Origin: an uncultured Lachnospiraceae bacterium
GTDB lineage: Bacteria > Bacillota > Clostridia > Lachnospirales > Lachnospiraceae
Reading direction: 5' to 3'
DNA length: 64,000 bases
Assembly (NCBI GenBank): GCA_934351255.1
Contig: CAKRJH010000004.1
Location: 120,812 to 184,811 of the forward strand
Shown here: positions 1 to 7,779 of the stretch, in pieces
Numbering within the stretch: the stretch's first letter is position 1
Layout: the number at the start of each line of letters is the position of its first letter
Program-made: the position numbers and the translations under genes
Notes under the pieces: model-generated
What the model was told of the DNA's origin: nothing
Database searches by the model: none
Seen by the model: the letters and a program-made list of their open reading frames with translations, nothing else

Positions 1-88
1 TATGAGCGGTTTGTGCCGAAGGTGTAGGAAGTGGCATGAATGCAGGGATGGAGCGAAAATTGTGTGGGGGAGATCTGCGGGGTGTGAC

Positions 89-305
89 CTGTCATCGATG
101 CGTATGCTTGGAGGAAAATCAGCGGCGTGAGATCTGTCATGGATGTGTATGTTTTTGGGGAGCTCTCTGTCATGGATGCGTATGTTTTGGAGGTGACCCG
201 CGAAGCGTGAACTGTCATGGTGTATTGTTTGTGGCGAAATTGCAGGTTATAATCTGCCATGAATGTGTTGTTTGTATTGAAATTGCAGATTGTGACTTGT
301 CACAA
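89..305 (+). repeat. Degenerate tandem repeat upstream of guaA
   Basis: Six related units begin near 89, 134, 167, 212, 254 and 296. Each has a core like CTGTCATGGATG followed by a TGTATGTTTTGG-like tail. Spacing is 42-45 nt with one unit at 33 nt. The last, most diverged copy supplies the TTGTCA -35 box of the guaA promoter. Function is unknown; it could be a decayed minisatellite or multiple regulator sites. No open reading frame here looks real. Confidence 0.5.
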
Positions 306-325
306 ATGTGTGGCACGGATATAAT
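297..325 (+). promoter_or_regulatory. guaA promoter
   Basis: TTGTCA at 297-302, a 17-bp spacer, and a perfect TATAAT at 320-325. A start near 332 would give a short leader of about 30 nt before the guaA ATG, leaving little room for a purine riboswitch. Confidence 0.75.
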
Positions 326-364
326 AAGAGAAGATGTGTAAATACAGATAAAGGAGAGGAAGCC

Positions 365-1939
365 ATGGAACAGGAAAAGGTTATTGTCATCGATTTTGGT
401 GGTCAGTACAATCAGCTTGTGGCGCGCCGCGTGCGTGAGTGCAATGTGTACTGTGAGATTTATTCCTATCGCACCAAACTGGAGGACATCAAGGCCATGA
501 ATCCGAAGGGAATCATCTTGACAGGCGGCCCGAACAGCTGCTACGAAGAGGACTCCCCGACGTATACAAAGGAATTGTTTGAACTGGGTATTCCCGTATT
601 GGGACTTTGCTACGGCGCACAGCTCATGCAGCATGTACTCGGCGGCAAGGTGGAGAAAGCGCCGGTGCGCGAATATGGAAAGACAGAGGTAATGGTGGAC
701 AAGAATTCGCCATTGTTCGGAGATGTCTCAGCCACGACGATCTGCTGGATGAGTCATTTTGATTATATTTCACAGGTGGCACCGGGATTTAAGATCACGG
801 CGCATACCGCAGACTGCCCGGTGGCAGCAGCCGAAGACGAGGAGCGCAGATTATATGCGATCCAGTTCCACCCGGAAGTACTGCATACCCAGGAAGGAAC
901 GAAGATGATTTACAATTTCGTCCGCGGGGTCTGCGGATGTGCAGGAAGCTGGCGCATGGATTCCTTTGTGGAAAATGCCATTCAGGATGTGCGTGAAAAA
1001 GTCGGCGACGGAAAAGTTCTCCTGGCATTGTCGGGCGGAGTCGATTCCTCCGTGCTTGCCGCACTTCTGGCCAAGGCCATTGGAAACCAGCTGACCTGTG
1101 TGTTCGTCGACCATGGACTCCTCCGCAAGAACGAGGGAGACGAAGTCGAGGCTGTCTTTGGAGAAAAAGGCAATTTCGATATCAATTTTGTCCGTGTCAA
1201 TGCACAGCAGAGATACTATGACAAGCTGGCCGGCGTGACGGAACCTGAGAGCAAGCGCAAGATCATTGGCGAAGAATTTATCCGCGTGTTTGAGGAAGAA
1301 GCCAAGAAGATCGGCAAGGTAGATTTTCTGGCACAGGGAACAATTTATCCGGATGTGGTAGAGAGCGGCCTGGGCGGCGAGTCCGTGGTCATCAAGTCGC
1401 ATCACAATGTTGGTGGCCTGCCGGACTATGTCGATTTTAAGGACATTATCGAACCACTCCGCAATCTGTTCAAGGATGAGGTGCGCAAAGCCGGTCTGGA
1501 ACTTGGCCTGCCGGAATTCCTGGTATACCGTCAGCCATTCCCTGGCCCGGGACTTGGAATCCGGATCATCGGAGAGGTGACAGCGGACAAGGTCCGCATC
1601 GTACAGGATGCCGATTACATTTACCGCGAGGAGGTAGACCGTGCAGCCGCTGCCTACAAGCAGGAGCACGGCGAGGAGGCGCCTTGGATGCCGAACCAGT
1701 ATTTTGCGGCATTGACAAACATGCGCTCCGTCGGTGTCATGGGAGACGAGAGAACCTATGACTATGCCGTGGCGGTGCGCGCGGTCAGAACGGTCGACTT
1801 CATGACGGCCGAGGCAGCGCAGATCCCATTTGAGGTGCTGCAGACGGTGATGAGCCGGATTATTAACGAGGTGCGGGGAGTCAATCGCGTATTTTATGAT
1901 TTGACGAGCAAGCCGCCTGGAACGATAGAGTTTGAATAA
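365..1939 (+). CDS. guaA: GMP synthase (glutamine-hydrolysing)
   Basis: Host gene. It converts XMP, ATP and glutamine to GMP in the cytosol, the last step of guanine nucleotide synthesis. The 524-residue protein shows, in order, a class I glutamine amidotransferase domain (nucleophile Cys82 in GLCYGAQ; His169 and Glu171 in FHPEV), an ATP pyrophosphatase domain with the PP-loop SGGVDSS at 223-229, and the C-terminal dimerisation domain ending PPGTIEFE. The start is the ATG at 365 after AAGGAGAGG; an in-frame upstream ATG at 308 lies 5' of the predicted transcription start. The last codons form the phage attachment core, so integration leaves the protein sequence unchanged. GC content is visibly higher than in the phage genes that follow. 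Confidence 0.98.
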   Translation: MEQEKVIVIDFGGQYNQLVARRVRECNVYCEIYSYRTKLEDIKAMNPKGIILTGGPNSCYEEDSPTYTKELFELGIPVLGLCYGAQLMQHVLGGKVEKAPVREYGKTEVMVDKNSPLFGDVSATTICWMSHFDYISQVAPGFKITAHTADCPVAAAEDEERRLYAIQFHPEVLHTQEGTKMIYNFVRGVCGCAGSWRMDSFVENAIQDVREKVGDGKVLLALSGGVDSSVLAALLAKAIGNQLTCVFVDHGLLRKNEGDEVEAVFGEKGNFDINFVRVNAQQRYYDKLAGVTEPESKRKIIGEEFIRVFEEEAKKIGKVDFLAQGTIYPDVVESGLGGESVVIKSHHNVGGLPDYVDFKDIIEPLRNLFKDEVRKAGLELGLPEFLVYRQPFPGPGLGIRIIGEVTADKVRIVQDADYIYREEVDRAAAAYKQEHGEEAPWMPNQYFAALTNMRSVGVMGDERTYDYAVAVRAVRTVDFMTAEAAQIPFEVLQTVMSRIINEVRGVNRVFYDLTSKPPGTIEFE

Positions 1940-1944
1940 CGGAC
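1928..1944 (+). other. attL core (17-bp direct repeat)
   Basis: GAGTTTGAATAACGGAC covers the last guaA codons, the stop codon and 5 bp beyond. It is repeated exactly at 63924-63940. The integrase gene starts this end of the prophage. The core restores the C-terminal Glu-Phe-Glu of GuaA after integration. Confidence 0.93.
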
Positions 1945-1948
1945 ATTT

Positions 1949-1994
1949 GAGCTGCGAAGCCTTATTTTATGGGCTTTGTGGCTCTTTTCTTTTG
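1949..1994 (+). terminator. Phage-supplied Rho-independent terminator for guaA
   Basis: A 13-bp stem (arms 1949-1961 and 1972-1984, with a few G-T pairs) closes an AT-rich loop and is followed by TTTTCTTTT. It lies just inside attL, so it is phage DNA that now ends guaA transcription. Confidence 0.8.
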
Positions 1995-1998
1995 CTCT

Positions 1999-2143
1999 GT
2001 GATGTTAACGTGATGTTAAGAATGATGTGCCATTACTTTTCCTACTCAAAATGAGCATTATTCTTGTGATGTGCAGCTTCCTGTAAAAGTGCAATCGAAA
2101 ATAGTTGCAAATCGGAAGTGCAATCCAATATGGTTGCAGATAG
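1999..2143. repeat. Direct repeats between attL and int, possible integrase arm sites
   Basis: Two sets are visible: GTGATGTTAA twice with an 11-bp period (1999-2008, 2010-2019), and a 28-bp imperfect repeat with a 29-bp period (2087-2114, 2116-2143) whose shared parts are AAGTGCAATC and GTTGCA. Repeats beside the core are typical of arm-type sites for Tn916/lambda-like integrases and Xis. Assignment is by position only. Confidence 0.5.
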
Positions 2144-2173
2144 AAAAAAGAGCCGCCTCGGTCTGAGACGGCT
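2144..2173 (-). terminator. Terminator of the lysogeny operon
   Basis: Read on the minus strand, a 9-bp stem (AGCCG core, one mismatched pair) with a 5-nt loop is followed by CTTTTTT. It begins a few bases past the int stop codon. Confidence 0.85.
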
Positions 2174-2181
2174 TTACAGAT

Positions 2182-3261
2182 TCAATTCTTGCGAAACTGG
2201 TTCAAGCGGTCTGCCAGCTTCTGATCCTTATCCGGATAAAGATGTGAGTATGTGTCGAGAGTGGTCTTTATAGATTCGTGACCTAGCCGCTCCGCAATCT
2301 CCAATGGAGTAAAACCGAGTTCTATCAGCATACTTGCATGAGAGTGCCGCAGGTCATGAACTCTGATCGGCTTCAGACCAACCCTTTCTGATACCCTTTT
2401 CATTTCTTTTTCGAGAGCTGTCTTCTGGAAGTAAAATATCCTGTCGCCATTTCCAATACCATAGAGCTTTGAAATGTATTCCTGGATATCGTTATATAAG
2501 AAGTCCGGAATGGATATACATCGCTTTGCTTTTGGTGTCTTCGGTTCAAGGAATAACTCCGCACCCTTGATTTTTGCATAATTCTTATTGATATCGATTC
2601 GCTTGGATGAAAGAATGTCTGCCGGAGTGAGAGCCAAAAGTTCTCCGGAACGCATACCGGTATAAAACAATATGTCAAATGCAAGCTTCATCGATGATTT
2701 ATTGATTGCATTTGAAAACTTCTCATATTCAGCCTGCGTCCAGATGTTCATTTCATCTGCTTTACTCTTTCCCATACTGCCGGCCGCCTTGCATGGATTG
2801 ACAGGTAGGCGGTAATGAGATACTGCGTAGTTCATTATTGCTGACAGCTGATTATTCACAGTTTTTAGATATGTTTGAGAGAATGGCTTTCCATCATCAT
2901 CCCGATAGGAGATAAGCTCATTCTGCCATTTTCTGACCTTTATTGTATCAATGTCACAAATCTTCTGCTTTCCAAAGTAGGGGAGCAGTTTCGTTTCAAT
3001 AATAAACCGCTTATTCTCCATTGTTGTAGGTTTCAAGCGGTGTTCCATATCTTCCAGATAATTTGCGACGAGGGAAGAAAAGAGTATGTCGCTTGAAGTG
3101 TTCTGCTGATCCAGAAAAGACCTCTCATAATCTTTTGCTTCCCTCTGTGTTTTAAATCCCCGTTTACAGATATGCTTCTTTTCTCCAGTCCAATCGGTGT
3201 AATAAAAATTAGCATACCATAATGTTTTTCCGCTTTTCAGAGTGTATTTATATGCCGGCAT
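2182..3261 (-). CDS. int: Tyrosine recombinase (site-specific phage integrase)
   Basis: Catalyses integration at guaA and, with an excisionase, excision. The 359 residues contain an N-terminal arm-binding region (about 1-55), a core-binding SAM-like domain (about 60-155) and a catalytic domain. The catalytic set is complete: Arg204, His302 and Arg305 (HDLRH), His328 (LGH) and nucleophile Tyr338. It is the last gene of the cI-TM2-int operon, overlaps the TM2 gene stop by one base (TAATG on the minus strand) and ends at a terminator. It lies beside attL, as expected. Confidence 0.96.
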   Translation of the reverse strand: MPAYKYTLKSGKTLWYANFYYTDWTGEKKHICKRGFKTQREAKDYERSFLDQQNTSSDILFSSLVANYLEDMEHRLKPTTMENKRFIIETKLLPYFGKQKICDIDTIKVRKWQNELISYRDDDGKPFSQTYLKTVNNQLSAIMNYAVSHYRLPVNPCKAAGSMGKSKADEMNIWTQAEYEKFSNAINKSSMKLAFDILFYTGMRSGELLALTPADILSSKRIDINKNYAKIKGAELFLEPKTPKAKRCISIPDFLYNDIQEYISKLYGIGNGDRIFYFQKTALEKEMKRVSERVGLKPIRVHDLRHSHASMLIELGFTPLEIAERLGHESIKTTLDTYSHLYPDKDQKLADRLNQFRKN

Positions 3262-3908
3262 TAGATATCCTCAGATGAATTTACCACACGAGCCAATATC
3301 TGATAAATATATTCCGGCTGGCGGGTTTCCAAAGGATACTGTTGATCACCGAACTGGAAGGCAATTCCATTCTGATAAGGAGTTACAGCTGACAATGCCG
3401 AAATCTTCTTATCGAAAGCTCCTTTGTTTGCTGAAAATACAACTCTCTTATTCGTAATAGAAAGAACTCCCTGTGTACGCTCCTGCACGTCACCACGGAT
3501 TGGAGCTGCTTTTCTCGCCCCAAGATGTACCGACATACCTTTTGCAATACGGACACTTGTACCACGGCTTCCTCCGGAATATCCAACGACCACATTCTTT
3601 GTTTTAACAAAAGTAGCAGGTCCACAGTAATGACACACCTCTCCATTTGCAAGCATTACATTTGATGGCACAACTGGTAGCGGTGCGTCTGCGGAAATCT
3701 GCATTGGTCTGTTACCCTGGATGCGTTCTCCGTGTATTGCGGCCAGCAGGTACCGGATGCAGTCAACAAACCATCCGATACAAAACAATCCAAATGTGCA
3801 TAGGTAAAGAATACCCATACCAATCTTCTTTTCTCTAAATTTATGAACCCCAAGCCATCCAAACAGGAGGCAGATAACAAAGTCGGTCCAAGCTGCAGTC
3901 CATACCAT
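3261..3908 (-). CDS. TM2-domain membrane protein with PH-like C-terminal region
   Basis: The 215-residue protein begins with two hydrophobic segments around a short turn with the GWLGVHKF-like pattern of TM2 domains (about 1-60). A cytosolic region follows, containing GEVCHYCGPA (a possible half zinc site) and a C-terminal beta-rich part (about 135-205) resembling bacterial PH-like domains (TNKRVVF, YQNGIAFQFG). A good RBS, GGAGGAATATT, precedes the ATG. It lies between repressor and integrase in one operon, so it should be expressed in the lysogen. A lysogenic-conversion role such as superinfection exclusion is plausible, but function is not known. Confidence 0.7.
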   Translation of the reverse strand: MVWTAAWTDFVICLLFGWLGVHKFREKKIGMGILYLCTFGLFCIGWFVDCIRYLLAAIHGERIQGNRPMQISADAPLPVVPSNVMLANGEVCHYCGPATFVKTKNVVVGYSGGSRGTSVRIAKGMSVHLGARKAAPIRGDVQERTQGVLSITNKRVVFSANKGAFDKKISALSAVTPYQNGIAFQFGDQQYPLETRQPEYIYQILARVVNSSEDI

Positions 3909-3938
3909 AATATTCCTCCAATCGTTCTGTTATTTTTT

Positions 3939-4592
3939 TTAAGCCCCTTTTCCTTCGGTACCACTCGAAGGAAACGATTTTTTTTCTTCGTCTGCGTATT
4001 TGCCATACTCACCAGCTGCAACTGCCGAGATACCCTCTACGCACAAAACACCTGCCTTTGCTACAAGGTAATTTTTGCATTGTTCATCGCACTTGTTAAA
4101 AAGTTGAAGGAGCGATTCTTCGTCCGATGAAATTCTTTTTCTCGTTGAAAGGGCAAGAAGATAATCAGCAGATACATTTAATGCACCGGTGATTTTTATA
4201 AGATCCTCTATAGACGGCATCCTATTACCATATAGATAAGCGTCCATTTCGTCCTTACTAAATCCAGTCTTTTGCATGAAATCATCTTCGACCATCCCTT
4301 GCTCAGAAATTAGTTCTCGAATTCGCATTTTGAAATCGAGAGCGAATTCAGATTCGTCTATCTGAAAGTTCGCATAATCAAGTCCTCCCTGCCTGTCAAC
4401 ACCGAGCAAGTAATCCAATGACACATGGAAATAATCGCATATTTGTTTTTTTATTTGGTCGTTTGGGGTACTTTTCCCGCTTTCGTATAATGAAACAGTT
4501 GATTTTACTATTCCAAACTTCTTACCAAATTCTTCCTGCGTCATATCTGCTGACAAGCGGAGGCTTTTAATCCTATCAGATAGATTTGCCAT
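3939..4592 (-). CDS. CI-like lysogeny repressor (XRE family)
   Basis: A 217-residue protein. The N-terminal HTH_XRE domain (about 1-65) includes the TQEEFGKKFGI...STVSLYESGKSTP recognition pattern, followed by a second HTH-like segment near residues 85-145 (DDFMQKTGFSKDEM). No Ser-Lys autoprotease motif of LexA type is obvious, so induction may not use RecA cleavage. It is transcribed leftward, divergent from the early genes, and leads the lysogeny operon. RBS GGAGGCGATTATT precedes the ATG. Confidence 0.88.
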   Translation of the reverse strand: MANLSDRIKSLRLSADMTQEEFGKKFGIVKSTVSLYESGKSTPNDQIKKQICDYFHVSLDYLLGVDRQGGLDYANFQIDESEFALDFKMRIRELISEQGMVEDDFMQKTGFSKDEMDAYLYGNRMPSIEDLIKITGALNVSADYLLALSTRKRISSDEESLLQLFNKCDEQCKNYLVAKAGVLCVEGISAVAAGEYGKYADEEKKSFPSSGTEGKGA

Positions 4593-4630
4593 AATAATCG
4601 CCTCCGTGTAAGTTTAATAATTTCAAACTC

Positions 4631-4659
4631 ATTATATACCACATCCTTTCCGAATTGAA
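4631..4659 (-). promoter_or_regulatory. Leftward lysogeny promoter
   Basis: On the minus strand TATAAT (plus-strand 4631-4636) lies 17 bp from a weak TTCAAT -35 (4654-4659). Operator copy O1 overlaps the -35 box, so the repressor probably controls its own synthesis. Confidence 0.6.
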
Positions 4660-4753
4660 GAAATAAAAACAAAGTTGCAAAAACTTCAACAAAACGCTTG
4701 ACAGCAAAACAAAGTTGAAGTAATATGAACATGAAAGTTGAAGAAACATAAAC
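4653..4753. promoter_or_regulatory. Lysogeny operator array
   Basis: Three direct copies of a TTGAAGWAAYATRAAC-like site lie at 4653-4670, 4713-4730 and 4736-4753; the last two are spaced 23 bp. An inverted relative (GTTGC...CTTCAAC) lies at 4674-4690. Copies overlap the -35 of the leftward promoter and the -10 and start of the rightward promoter, the expected layout of a CI/Cro switch. Confidence 0.7.
4698..4726 (+). promoter_or_regulatory. Rightward early promoter
   Basis: TTGACA at 4698-4703, a 17-bp spacer and TAATAT at 4721-4726, followed by an RBS and the 4773 gene. An operator copy covers the -10 box. Confidence 0.85.
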
Positions 4754-4772
4754 AACATAAGGAGGTAAAACA

Positions 4773-5051
4773 ATGGATCTGGCACTATTGAGAGCAGAGC
4801 GAATGAAACGCGGTATAACCCAGGAGAAACTTGCAAAGTGCCTTGGCTTCAAAGACAAAAGCAGTTACTGCCTGATGGAAAAAGGGAAAACCTCAATTTC
4901 CGTAGATATAGCAAATCAAATCGCAATCCATCTCGGATTATCCAAAGAGATGACATATAAAATTTTTTTTGCCAAAGAAGTTCAAGAAACTTCAACTGAT
5001 ACCATTTTAACGCATGGAGGTGATGTAGAAAATGGCAAATGTGACAGCTAA
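4773..5051 (+). CDS. Cro-like HTH transcriptional regulator
   Basis: The 92-residue protein has an HTH_XRE domain over about residues 4-60 (ITQEKLAKCLGF...SSYCLMEKGKTSIS). It is the first gene of the rightward early operon, after RBS AAGGAGG and downstream of the operator array. This position is that of Cro or an early activator. The 3' end overlaps the next ORF by 20 bp. Confidence 0.8.
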   Translation: MDLALLRAERMKRGITQEKLAKCLGFKDKSSYCLMEKGKTSISVDIANQIAIHLGLSKEMTYKIFFAKEVQETSTDTILTHGGDVENGKCDS

Positions 5052-5505
5052 GACCAGCTCCAACATCTTTTACAAAGCCCGTTGCGAGGCGGCAACACAC
5101 AATGAACAGTTGAGTAGTAGAGAGGGAGCTGCTGACTATATGTCAATTGACAGAGGACGGCTTTACAGAATAGAAAGTGGCATTACTATTCCTTATCCAG
5201 AGGAAATCAGACTTATGGCAGATTTATATAATGCTCCGGAATTGGAAAATTACTTTTGCAGGACGATGTGTCCGTTGGGATGCGAAATGCCTAAAGCCGA
5301 ACTGGCAAATCTGGACAGGATTACAGTCAGAACACTTTCTGTTTTCCGAAAAATTGGAAGGACAAAAGAAATGCTTCTCGACATCACAGCAGATGGAGTG
5401 ATTGATGAAAGCGAAAAGCCGGAGCTTGATGAGGTAGTAAAAAACTTGGAAGAGGTAGAGGAAATTGCACAGAGCATGAGGCTTTGGATTAAGAAGAATA
5501 TGTAA
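5032..5505 (+). CDS. HTH-domain phage regulatory protein
   Basis: 157 residues with an N-terminal XRE-like helix-turn-helix (about 20-75; SREGAADYMSIDRGRLYRIES) and a helical, acidic C-terminal half. The ATG at 5032 follows GGAGGTGATG inside the upstream gene. Similar proteins are common after cro in Clostridia phages. The regulatory target is unknown. Confidence 0.7.
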   Translation: MANVTAKTSSNIFYKARCEAATHNEQLSSREGAADYMSIDRGRLYRIESGITIPYPEEIRLMADLYNAPELENYFCRTMCPLGCEMPKAELANLDRITVRTLSVFRKIGRTKEMLLDITADGVIDESEKPELDEVVKNLEEVEEIAQSMRLWIKKNM

Positions 5506-5618
5506 GAATGGGCTCGAATGGTCGGCAGTATCATTGGACAGAGTAAAAACGAGGAAAGTCTGGCGGTGCTATTGGCAGAGTAGAGCTTAATAATTTTTTA
5601 TTTACAGTCTGCGGACAT

Positions 5619-5725
5619 TTGACAGCAAGTGACAACAAATGTGTCCGTAATCCAATCCAATCCGAATCCAAATCCGAATCGGGAAACCAATACAATATTT
5701 GCTCGGAGCAACAAGCAGCTCCAAG
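5619..5725 (+). repeat. Duplicated fragment of the replication-initiator gene with hexamer iterons
   Basis: This intergenic stretch matches an internal part of the initiator gene at about 13597-13720. Bases 5631-5682 are identical to 13629-13680 (52 bp) and similarity continues on both sides. It contains AATCCA/AATCCG hexamers in tandem. A one-base insertion after the identical block breaks the reading frame, so it is not a functional coding copy. It may be a second initiator binding site or a recombination scar. Nothing else was recognised between 5506 and 5742. Confidence 0.85.
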
Positions 5726-5742
5726 CATGAGGAGGTGGCAAG

Positions 5743-6198
5743 TTGTATTTAACAGAAAACTTAAAGTTTCATTTAGCAGAAAACTTAAAGTTTCTTCGGG
5801 AACAGAACGGAAAGACACAGGGGGAGCTGGCAGTTCTCTTTGGAATTGAACAAAAGACAATATCTTCGTGGGAATGTGGTAGTCGTAAACCACCAATCGG
5901 CACGATTGTTAGTTTGGCAAAACTTTACAGGGTATCACTTGATGACTTGGTTCTGACAGATATGAGACCGCCGATACCTGTATATGCACTTAATCTTGCA
6001 TATCTCCGTAAAAAGCATTGCATGACACAGCAGGAAATATCTGAACTGTTAGGCTATAGCGGGAAACAAGGCTATAACGCAATTGAGACAGGAAAGGTCA
6101 AACCAACAATAGACACTCTTGAGAAACTAGCAGATTTCTTTGGTGTAACCATGGACCAGATTGTCAAACAAGATTTATCGCAGGAGGTGAGCAAATGA
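5743..6198 (+). CDS. Double-HTH XRE-family regulator
   Basis: 151 residues with two HTH_XRE domains in tandem: about 10-65 (TQGELAVLFGIEQKTISSWECG) and about 80-140 (TQQEISELLGYSGKQGYNAIETG). The start is a TTG at 5743 with AGGAGG 7 nt upstream. It overlaps the next gene by ATGA. Two DNA-binding domains in one chain suggest pseudo-dimeric recognition of direct repeats; the duplicated iterons just upstream are a possible target (inference). Confidence 0.75.
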   Translation: MYLTENLKFHLAENLKFLREQNGKTQGELAVLFGIEQKTISSWECGSRKPPIGTIVSLAKLYRVSLDDLVLTDMRPPIPVYALNLAYLRKKHCMTQQEISELLGYSGKQGYNAIETGKVKPTIDTLEKLADFFGVTMDQIVKQDLSQEVSK

Positions 6199-6419
6199 AC
6201 GCATTAGCAACAGCACCGGGTGTCATTGCTACACCGGGAAAGTATTATATCGGGGCAAAAGAAGTGATGGAATACCTTGATTGCAAGGAAAACAAGGCTT
6301 ATGAGCTGATAAGGCAGCTTCGGGACGAATTGGTTAAAGCAGGCAAGCTTACACCGGCATACCCGATAGGAAAAGTCCCAAGAAAGTATTTTTTTGAGAG
6401 ATGCATGATTGAAGAATAG
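6195..6419 (+). CDS. Excisionase-like small HTH protein
   Basis: 74 residues containing a winged-helix/MerR-like DNA-binding pattern (YYIGAKEVMEYLDCKENKAYELIRQL...), the form seen in phage and ICE excisionases and helix-turn-helix adaptors. ATGA overlap with the preceding regulator. It is the best Xis candidate in the window, though it lies away from int. Confidence 0.6.
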   Translation: MNALATAPGVIATPGKYYIGAKEVMEYLDCKENKAYELIRQLRDELVKAGKLTPAYPIGKVPRKYFFERCMIEE

Positions 6420-6429
6420 GAGGTGCAAA

Positions 6430-6624
6430 ATGGCATATTACAATGTTTGTCCAAAGTGCGGTTGCAATCTGGATCCGGGAGAGAAATGCGATTGTGAGAG
6501 CTTAAAGATAGAGCATCAGGAAACAAGCAGATTTTTTTACAGTCAGTTTTTAAGAGCGGATGATAGCAATGGTCAGATGTCATTTGTGTTTGACCATCCC
6601 CAAGGAGGTGCAATAGGAGCATGA
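6430..6624 (+). CDS. Small zinc-ribbon-like protein
   Basis: 64 residues from an ATG preceded by GGAGGTGC. It contains CPKCGCNLDPGEKCDC near the N terminus, a likely zinc-binding knuckle, and no other recognised domain. Overlaps the next gene by 4 bp. Function unknown. Confidence 0.6.
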   Translation: MAYYNVCPKCGCNLDPGEKCDCESLKIEHQETSRFFYSQFLRADDSNGQMSFVFDHPQGGAIGA

Positions 6625-7223
6625 GAAACAAATGTCTTTTGGGTTTAGGACTGGTATTCGTGATTTCGTTGACATCAATGGTTGCATTCGCTTTCAGCTT
6701 TACGGGAACTCCGGCAGACGAAGTGGATGAAACAGAAATGATTGTTAGAGCTGTGGTTTCTGAGGAAGCGGATGCAATGCCAACAACGGAACCAATCACA
6801 ACAACTGGACAAGAACAGGAAATGGTAAAAAATGAGCAGTCCAAAATCGGCAGTATGGATTGGGATTCTGATGATGCGTATAGGCTTGCCAAGATTGCAA
6901 TGGCTGAAGCTGAATCAGAGGACACCGAGGGAAAAGCCCTCGTGATGCTGGTTGTACTGAATAGGGTTTGGGATGATGAATTTCCAGACACTATCGAGGA
7001 GGTTATCTTCCAGAAAGGGCAGTTTAGTCCGATCAGCAACGGAAGATATGACGAGGTAGAGCCGGACGAGGACTGTTACAGAGCATTGCAGCTTATTCAG
7101 ACTGGTGGATGGGATGAAAGCCATGGAGCAACTTACTTTGAGAGTAAGAGCGATTCTACATGGCATAGTGAAAATCTTACTTTCCTGTTTAAGCATGGAA
7201 AACATTATTTTTACAAGGAGTGA
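6621..7223 (+). CDS. Secreted SleB-like cell wall hydrolase
   Basis: 200 residues. An N-terminal signal peptide or anchor (KCLLGLGLVFVISLTSM) is followed by an acidic, Thr-rich linker (about 35-75) and a Hydrolase_2 (SleB/CwlJ-type) domain over about 80-200. AKIAMAEAESEDTEGKALV carries the candidate catalytic Glu, and GRYDEVEPDEDCYRAL and TYFES fit the family. SleB family members are lytic enzymes acting on peptidoglycan. Its place in the early region is odd for lysis; it could remodel the wall of the lysogen or act late from a read-through transcript. Confidence 0.75.
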   Translation: MRNKCLLGLGLVFVISLTSMVAFAFSFTGTPADEVDETEMIVRAVVSEEADAMPTTEPITTTGQEQEMVKNEQSKIGSMDWDSDDAYRLAKIAMAEAESEDTEGKALVMLVVLNRVWDDEFPDTIEEVIFQKGQFSPISNGRYDEVEPDEDCYRALQLIQTGGWDESHGATYFESKSDSTWHSENLTFLFKHGKHYFYKE

Positions 7224-7229
7224 GGACAA

Positions 7230-7496
7230 ATGAGGAAGACACTGAAAAGAGATTTGATAGCGGTTATCTGGACACTGCTTGTCACATACGCTATCGGGAA
7301 ATGGGCTTTTCATCTTGCCTATATCGAGAGAGGATACGAGGCTGTCGGAGGTGAGTATTTATTAATCCCTGTGGTTTACTGGGGAGCATGGAAAGCAATT
7401 AACTATTTATTTGATTCACTGGAGGAATTGGAAAATGAAAGAAATTGTAGAAAAAAGAGAAGTAGAGGAACTGCTCGGATGCGAAATTACAGATGA
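7230..7496 (+). CDS. Small membrane protein
   Basis: 88 residues with two hydrophobic segments (about 8-30 and 42-62) and a basic C-terminal tail. It follows the SleB-like gene by 6 bp and overlaps the next ORF by 62 bp. It may be a partner of the upstream hydrolase. Function unknown. Confidence 0.5.
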   Translation: MRKTLKRDLIAVIWTLLVTYAIGKWAFHLAYIERGYEAVGGEYLLIPVVYWGAWKAINYLFDSLEELENERNCRKKRSRGTARMRNYR

Positions 7497-7743
7497 ACAG
7501 TTCGAGGAGGCATTGAAATATGCCAGACATAAGCAGGAGTACATATACCAGCGTGAGCACAGGCAGGTTGTGTTACAGCATTGGTATCTTGTGAAGCTCA
7601 CAGAGGAATATGTGAGAAGCCTTGCTTTTTCAAAATTCACTATGGATTTATGCAGAACATTGCAGGATATGGAAAAAGAGCACCCGATCATAAATCAGAG
7701 TGCCCCTACGAATAACCATATTGTAGCAGTTCCTGCTTTATAA
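7435..7743 (+). CDS. Hypothetical phage protein
   Basis: 102 residues from an ATG 8 nt after GGAGG. Mostly helical and charged, without membrane segments or a recognised domain. Last gene before the recombination block. Confidence 0.5.
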   Translation: MKEIVEKREVEELLGCEITDEQFEEALKYARHKQEYIYQREHRQVVLQHWYLVKLTEEYVRSLAFSKFTMDLCRTLQDMEKEHPIINQSAPTNNHIVAVPAL

Positions 7744-7779
7744 ATCAAGCAAATATTACACAATATGGAGGTTTTATCT

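Noticed and set aside
36..341. Cys-rich ORF of 101 residues upstream of guaA
   Set aside because: Created by the degenerate repeat, overlaps the guaA promoter and has no good RBS or known family.
215..350. Possible purine riboswitch before guaA
   Set aside because: The leader after the predicted start is about 30 nt and lacks the conserved TATA...GGNTATGG-like core and three-way junction.
851..1669. 272-residue antisense ORF in guaA
   Set aside because: Shadow of a high-GC coding frame; guaA is full length and complete on the other strand.
2087..2143. CRISPR array
   Set aside because: Only two imperfect 28-bp units with no spacer; fits integrase arm sites instead. No array with three or more regular repeats was seen in the window.
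5619..5849. Short ORF containing the iteron peptide
   Set aside because: It is a frame-shifted duplicate of the initiator fragment without its own start signals; kept only as a repeat.
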